From NCBI GenBank assembly GCA_025435555.1, contig JAIWWG010000121.1, positions 19,898 to 83,897 of the forward strand: a stretch of DNA of 64,000 nucleotides. The letters run 5' to 3'. Made by a program: the position numbers and the translations under genes. Source of the stretch: Chytriomyces cf. hyalinus JEL632. Its lineage: Eukaryota; Chytridiomycota; Chytridiomycetes; Chytridiales; Chytriomycetaceae. The notes under the pieces were generated by a model that saw nothing but the letters and a program-made list of their open reading frames with translations, was not told where the DNA came from and did not search any database. Shown in pieces: positions 55,095-64,000 of this stretch. Each line of letters starts with the position of its first letter. The first letter of the stretch is position 1.

Positions 55095-56046
55095 ACTGTT
55101 TTATGTGAAAAGGGTATAGAGGTAGCACCTCAGAATAGGCAATAACCATCAACTTGAACTACTACTTGAATTTATAACCATTGTACCGCGTGCTAGACCC
55201 TCCTACACCGACAAAAAGAGTTCAGACTAAGCAACGAACAAAAGATTGTTGCAGATAATCACGCGCCAGTGCTGCGACGCAGCTTACTTGTACATTCGAT
55301 CAATGGCACTGCTGGGTGTGTTTGTTAAACGCACGACTTTATAGGCCTGCTCGACAGAAAAGAAGACCCAGGAACGTGAAAAGGGAGTCAAGAGAATCTG
55401 GAAAGTCATCCTGCGTACACATTGATGTTGGTATCAGGGAGTGTGGGAACCAACTTGCACCTATAAATGCACCTTTTACAGGATGGTCCAAGGGTACATC
55501 CAGAGAATAGCTGCTGCTGAGAGACAAGGCCATCATGCATGCGAGACTGTGTGCATTCAATGGTTTGGAGTCATGGCATTTCGCGTCCCTTCAAGGTCCA
55601 AAGGGGAATGAATATCTTTCACGAAAATCATTTTATTTACTTTTGTCGCCACCAAGTATTTCTTGAACACCAGAATGCCCGTGCGAGTAAGTCGCGGCAT
55701 TGGTAGTCGGAATGTCTTTGGTAGGGCTGTTGGCTTGGTGGTCGGAGCCTTTACCAGGATGTGGAACTCAACATGGCTAGCGCACAGCTGCCACTGTGGA
55801 TTGCTCACCTGTCTCTATGAACACTTCCCATGTCTCCTCCACTTAATACACACAGTCCCTCAATACGCCGCCAGAGCTGATCAACCACAAAACATGGGGC
55901 GTTACAAACCCTAAAACCAAGGCAAAAAGAAATAAAATGAAGCGCGAATGCGACTAAATCCACTCCGATTTAAACTCTTGCCTACACCCTCGTACCCTCG
56001 CTTCTTCCCCCGCTTCGTCACCCAGCCTCGTCGATACACTGCTGCC
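55095..56046. other. Intergenic; no gene recognised
   Basis: Short frames on both strands (for example 55557-55808 minus, 83 codons, Lys/Thr-rich) lack domains. The last 130 bp before 56047 are pyrimidine-rich and probably contain the C1-THF synthase promoter. Confidence 0.4.
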
Positions 56047-59364
<3,318 letters not shown>

Positions 59365-59577
59365 CATGGATGTTGATATTGAATCAGGCCAGATTCAAGG
59401 GCTTTTCTGAAAAGAGTGACTTTTTTTCCCATGCGAAGAACAACCAGCATATGAACATCAATAAAAAGCCATGTTTTGATATTGTTTTTATTTATGCTGC
59501 ACATTTTTTTTTATCGCGTGTTTCCAAAGTTTGACAAGCCATCCGTCCATGGCGGACAAGAGCGCGCGGCGCAATCT

Positions 59578-60275
<698 letters not shown>

Positions 60276-60402
60276 CTTTGATGTTTTATTCACGTTTTTA
60301 TTTATTAATATTTTTTCTCGTAAAATTCATTGGACCTGCTCTTGCACAAACTTCGGCGATCGAGATACAATGTCGCCTTCGAATGCGGGTACATTTAAAA
60401 AC

Positions 60403-61734
60403 TCAGTGCTGATGCTCATCCTTCTTCAATTCGGCCAAATTCTTTGTAACCTCCACAGGACTTCCAAACAGCCGCCAACTTATTTATCACAGTCGTCTCT
60501 TCGCCGCCTAGATTCTGTCCCACAAACAGCGTAATACTGCTGACGCTCTGGTACTTTACGAAACGCAGCGGAACTGTGGCTGAGACGAGATCGCCATCCG
60601 CGGTATAGACGGTTGAGAGGTCAATCACTTCGATGGGTTCGATCGAGTCTCCTTCTTCGAAGGAGAGAGTTGTGGCGCGGTTGATGTAGGTTTTGATTGA
60701 TTTGGGTGCCTTGTCTGTAAGTTTTTGTTTTTGGTTTGTTTTTGGTGGCTTCAGCAACTTTTATCAACGGATGCTGATATAATACAGTGAACGGAAACCT
60801 TTTGGCCCAGAGATGATCAACGAATGCAACTTGACAACTTGATTGAACGGAACCACGAGAATGATTTGTTCGTCCACGTCAGACTCCAGAAACTGCTTCG
60901 CATCTGTTCCAAAGATGCATGCGACCGTATGGTCATCTGATTGGTTCAGGCATTCGATTTGTCGCGCGTCAATAAACTGTGCAAGGTTGCCCTGAGGAAA
61001 AAAAAAGTGATAGGTATTTTGGTCCCAAGCACAGACTTCGTGAAAAAAAAATCTCTTTATACAAACATGTGGACCGACAGAAGGACCCGCAGAGTTCTCA
61101 CTTTTCGGGCCTTGATGCTGTTCAACAAGTGTCTGGAAAAAAAACATGCACGAAAAAAATATATTTGTGGACGCGTTCAAGAAGCAAGTTTGGTTGAAAC
61201 AAAAATAAAAGTTCATGTACCTGCAATTGACGGGGATCAGCTCCCTTCATACTCGCCACGAGTTCACCGCCTTTGTAAAAATGGAATGTTGGAACAGACT
61301 GAATCGAGTTTTTCGCAGCAGTTTCCTGGTTTTAGATACGTATTGCGTCCCATCAGCAATTTCGTCCACATTAACGAACGACTGGTATGCAGTATAAGAA
61401 AAAACCTTCAACTGGTCGATATCGACTGTGACGAAAGTAACGTGTTTGTATTTTGAAGCGAGTTCAGCGTAGAGCGGCTTGATTGCCTTGCACTGAAAGA
61501 ATACACTTAGACGGATGCGAATATAATTCGGGATGCGAGAGCCACACTCACGGGTCCGCACCAAGTGGCTGTAAAGTCAGCGACGACCTTGCACAAAAGA
61601 ACGTCGGTTAGTTCACACGCATTCACGGCATGCAACTCAAATACAAAAAAGCTACAAACGAGTTCCGTCGGTGCAGCCGTTGAGATGGTCTCGTTGAACT
61701 GGGCGTCTGTCGCCATGCTCTTTACAAACGCCAT
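60403..61734 (-). CDS. Thioredoxin-like protein 1 (TXNL1), thioredoxin plus PITH domain
   Basis: The N-terminal thioredoxin fold has '[20 protein letters not shown]' with the active WCGPC restored across an intron, and 'DIDQLKETAAKNSIQSVPTF' with cis-Pro, restored by removing a 79-bp intron at about 61337-61415. The C-terminal PITH domain, which docks on the proteasome lid, runs from 'GNLAQFIDARQIECLNQSDD' to 'VPLRFVKYQSVSSITLFVGQ' and 'NLGGEETTVINKL'. The last part is in frame only if one extra G near 60480 is ignored, giving 'LFGSPVEVTKNLAELKKDEH' and a stop at 60403; as printed it ends at 60416 with an unrelated tail. TXNL1 is a redox-active proteasome-associated protein. Two possible starts: 61734 and 61716. 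Confidence 0.92.
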
Positions 61735-61786
61735 TTCCGAATTTTTTTTATTTGTTTACTGTTTATCCTTCTCCCCCGTCTTCTGT

Positions 61787-62071
61787 TCACAATCTCTCCC
61801 AAACGGAAATCTTTTGCGCGCCATAATCATCTCGGTTAATTCCCACCTGCGGTTTCTCAGACTCTTGAACGTTGCGAATGAATATCTGCTTAAAGTTGGG
61901 CGACAGCAATTCGTTGTACACTTCAACAGACAACGCGTACGGTGGCCCCTTTTCATCGGCATCACGCAGTGGGAACATGAGGCATATTAAATGGCCTCCC
62001 TTGTTGACAAGGTTGCTCATTGTTTTCGCCCACGCAGATCGCAGCGTTGGCACCAATGCGCACAGGAACCT

Positions 62072-62106
<35 letters not shown>

Positions 62107-62613
62107 GAGGTTGGGATACAAGCCATTAAGTACACGGAATCATCGACGCGAACAGTGAGAAACAGTCTTACGTATGATCAAAGATAATGTCAAACGGAGC
62201 AGAAGGACTGAATTCGAAAAAGTCGGCAAGTTGAACTTGCACAGTTTCCCGAGAAAGACCCCGCACTTGATGTAATTCCTTGTCTGCTTCAGCGACTCCC
62301 TGTTTGCGTGACAGTATTAGCGCGAAAAAACGCGCGCAACAACGTGAAAGAGACATACTGTTGGACTAATGTCAAGCCCAATTGCCGAGACACCCTTCTT
62401 TGCAGCGAATGCAGCAAGATCGTATCCTCGCCCGCATCCAGGAATGAGCACAGACCATTGCGACTTTGAAGGTGGGAAGAGAACTGATTCATGCGACTGA
62501 AGGACCGACAGAAGCGCTGGAGTGGCATCGCCCAGGTCCCATCCAGTGCGGCCTTCCTGCCACGCAGACTCCCACCGTTCCAAGTTCACGTGTTCTTTGG
62601 TGGTGTCTGTCAT
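61787..62613 (-). CDS. TPMT/thiol-type SAM-dependent methyltransferase
   Basis: Three exons (start 62613) give about 221 residues. Features of the family: 'WESAWQEGRTGWDLGDATPA' at the N-terminus, SAM motif 'VLIPGCGRGYDLAAFA', 'AIGLDISPTGVAEADK', 'FDIIFDHTFLCALVP' and 'GGHLICLMFPLRDADEKGPP'. Intron 1 has donor GTATGT and acceptor AAACAG; intron 2 joins 'DHT' to 'FLCALV' and ends with 33 C residues directly before the acceptor AG. Fungal and plant members methylate halide or thiol ions (HOL/HTMT group) and bacterial ones thiopurines or metalloids; substrate is open. Frame is intact. The start at 62613 is preferred to 62700 because the domain begins nearby. Confidence 0.9.
62072..62104. repeat. 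33-bp pure G run (C run on the coding strand) at a splice acceptor
   Basis: G33 on the plus strand lies immediately next to the CT of the minus-strand acceptor (exon begins at 62069). On the transcript it is a polypyrimidine tract made only of C. Length in the real genome may differ since such runs are hard to sequence. Confidence 0.85.
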
Positions 62614-62732
62614 GATTTGATTGTTGTTCTGTGTGGAGATTGCCCATGTTGCGGTTGGAAAATTTATACTCGTTTTTGATCCAATAAAATTCGAAATCAT
62701 TTTCGAAATCCAAAAACAGCAAACAGCTTTTT

Positions 62733-63290
62733 TTACATTTCTTCAAACACTTCGTCGTCGTCGCTGTCTTCTTCATTCGGCCTCTGCTTCTTATTCGCAG
62801 TGTCGTCACCAAAGTCTTTCCCGCGTTTTCCAAATACATTGAAATTCTGAGGCGGTAACGTAATGCTGTGGATGATGAAAAGGACGATGAAACTGCAACA
62901 GGTGCAGGTTGCGCACTCTTGACTTGCTCTTGCAATCGTTGATAAAGATTTACCTTCTTGACAAGTCGTTTTCAAAGTTGGTTCCTTTTTCCTGCTCGAA
63001 AACAACTTGGCAGTGCTCACACACAAACATTCCGTCTTCTGGACGAATCATTCGAAGGACTTGGAACGGATCGTATTTGCTGGTGCATTTCGGACAAAAG
63101 TACGAGAGATTATGTATGTATGCTCTTGCTCTGAACTGTTCTTGCGTTCGTTCAAGTACTCTCTGATACAGCACCGCACTTTCGCAGCAAGCACTGAAAC
63201 TCTTTGACAGACACGTACGCTTTAGCACTGAATCTCGAGTATTTCTGGATGGCTGTTTGATCGAATCCTGATGCCTTCAAAATATGTTTA
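62733..63290 (-). CDS. TFIIE-alpha-like protein with zinc ribbon, incomplete
   Basis: 'YFCPKCTSKYDPFQVLRM' and 'IRPEDGMFVCEHCQVVFEQE' form the four-Cys zinc ribbon of the large TFIIE subunit (Tfa1), including the 'PEDG.F.CE.C' phrase. The part upstream ('ERTQEQFRARAYIHNL') is in frame only to about 63228; earlier coding-like sequence to 63290 is in another phase and the winged-helix domain that normally precedes the ribbon (about 100 residues) is missing, since the divergent gene at 63477 starts soon after. Downstream, frame shifts near 62955 and 62875 lead to an acidic end 'NEEDSDDDEVFEEM' at 62733. TFIIE-alpha recruits and stimulates TFIIH at promoters. Either a truncated duplicate or a gene with sequence errors plus an unseen first exon. 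Confidence 0.55.
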
Positions 63291-63476
63291 ACGTTTTGTA
63301 CATAACAAATAAATATTACTAATCAGAAAGAGACGTAATGAAACGGGTGCTTTTACTCATGGGTTCATGAATTTACCGAAATCACAATTTTTCATTCGAC
63401 AAGAATGACAGCATAAAAGGAGTCGTCTCCATTCTTGCATATTTGCGAAACAGACACGCCCAGCTTCTACCTTCCA

Positions 63477-64000
63477 ATGGCATCCACCTCCATCCAAACT
63501 CCCGTCTTGCTTGCCACGTTCCTGTGCGCAATGGCATTTGAGAACGCAATGAAGGGTCTCATCCTCTCGGTCCACAAGTTGTACCAAAGCAAGACCCCAG
63601 TCCCAGCCATCATGGTAGTCGCCAACACGCTGTCCCTCGTATACGCCCCAGTCTACGTAAGCACCATGTTTGCCACGACAGACTGCCAAACAACGTCCAT
63701 CGCCTTCAAAATATGCATGCACACCTTCTTTGCAAGCTTCTCCATCTTTCTACTCTACAAAACATGGGTCGTTTCTCAAAAACACCGCTTAGTTGCTATT
63801 GGCGCTATTATCCTACTCACGAACCGGTGCATCTGGATCCTCGCCGACTGCATCTATTCCAAAAGTGTACAAACGCTCTCCGGGTGCTACTACCAACAAG
63901 ACAAAGTAGCCATCGTCGGAATCTCTACAGGAGGCATCTTGGTTGACATTTTTTGTACATCCGCCACAATCGCAAGTGCATTCAAAAACTTGGATCAAGA
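63477..64000 (+). CDS. Multi-pass membrane protein, 3' end outside window
   Basis: The frame opens at ATG 63477 ('MASTSIQTPVLLATFLCAMA') and runs without a stop to the edge (174 residues). At least five hydrophobic segments are visible: about residues 8-24, 43-60, 74-92, 104-122 and 143-165, with short Lys/Arg-bearing loops. The layout resembles the amino part of a 7-TM or TMEM-type protein with a conserved 'NRCIWILADCIYS' stretch. No known receptor motif is recognised. It has no intron in the visible part. Confidence 0.6.
   Translation, partial: MASTSIQTPVLLATFLCAMAFENAMKGLILSVHKLYQSKTPVPAIMVVANTLSLVYAPVYVSTMFATTDCQTTSIAFKICMHTFFASFSIFLLYKTWVVSQKHRLVAIGAIILLTNRCIWILADCIYSKSVQTLSGCYYQQDKVAIVGISTGGILVDIFCTSATIASAFKNLDQ

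Noticed and set aside
62489-62935. 148-codon minus-strand frame at the methyltransferase start
   Set aside because: Its 3' half is the wrong frame of the methyltransferase; only the first part may be TFIIE-alpha coding in a shifted phase.

Overview
The window looks like nuclear DNA of an early-diverging, probably zoosporic (chytrid-type) fungus. Genes are dense, lie on both strands and carry many short GT-AG introns, mostly 45-120 bp. Several families point to fungi: App1 phosphatidate phosphatase, a Spa2-like polarity protein, an amphiphysin/Rvs167 protein, and Pex22. Others point to a lineage that kept ancestral genes lost in Dikarya: an HDEL-tailed GRP94, an HCN/CNG-type channel, and the remains of an IP3/ryanodine receptor. 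The placement is inferred from gene content; no phylogeny was run.

Layout. 1-1.8 kb: divergent Pex22-like gene and methylthioadenosine phosphorylase. 1.9-5.8 kb: gene-poor DNA with a decayed LINE-like endonuclease and a partial copy (5.06-5.77 kb) of a segment that also lies at 27.86-28.57 kb. 5.8-7.45 kb: secreted, GPI-anchored GH26-type glycosidase. 7.5-13.3 kb: scrap region with an inverted, internally deleted copy of the glycosidase gene, a decayed IP3 receptor and a frameshifted F-box-like gene. 13.5-15.1 kb: BAR-SH3 protein. 15.2-19.35 kb: two or three genes with mobile-element or virus-like character. 20-22.7 kb: Spa2-like protein. 22.8-26 kb: tandem pair of DUF2306-ferredoxin-reductase fusions. 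26.7-27.9 kb: probable mitochondrial HMG-box protein. 28.8-29.9 kb: Cys/His-rich hypothetical gene.

31.7-44.1 kb is one structured block. Two diverged paralogues of an unrecognised membrane-anchored, low-complexity family (31.8-33.8 minus; 41.3-44.0 plus) sit with their upstream regions in inverted orientation. They flank UTP25 (rRNA processing) and App1. Then follow Nnf1/PMF1-like kinetochore protein, GRP94, a BSD-domain protein and a cyclic-nucleotide-gated channel with an aberrant selectivity filter. 53-56 kb holds a tRNA-derived SINE head and a truncated Gag. 56-63.3 kb holds C1-tetrahydrofolate synthase, RBX1, TXNL1 (thioredoxin-PITH), a TPMT-like methyltransferase whose intron carries a 33-nt homopolymer, and a TFIIE-alpha-like zinc ribbon. 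A multi-pass membrane protein runs off the right end.

The genes are ordinary eukaryotic neighbours, not an operon. One-base indels, mostly at homopolymers, interrupt otherwise perfectly conserved frames in several genes (F-box, channel, C1-THF synthase, RBX1, TXNL1, TFIIE-alpha). Genes such as GRP94, UTP25 and BAR-SH3 are clean. The indels most likely are residual sequencing errors, while the IP3 receptor shows real decay. Exon coordinates were derived by hand from splice-site consensus and frame continuity.
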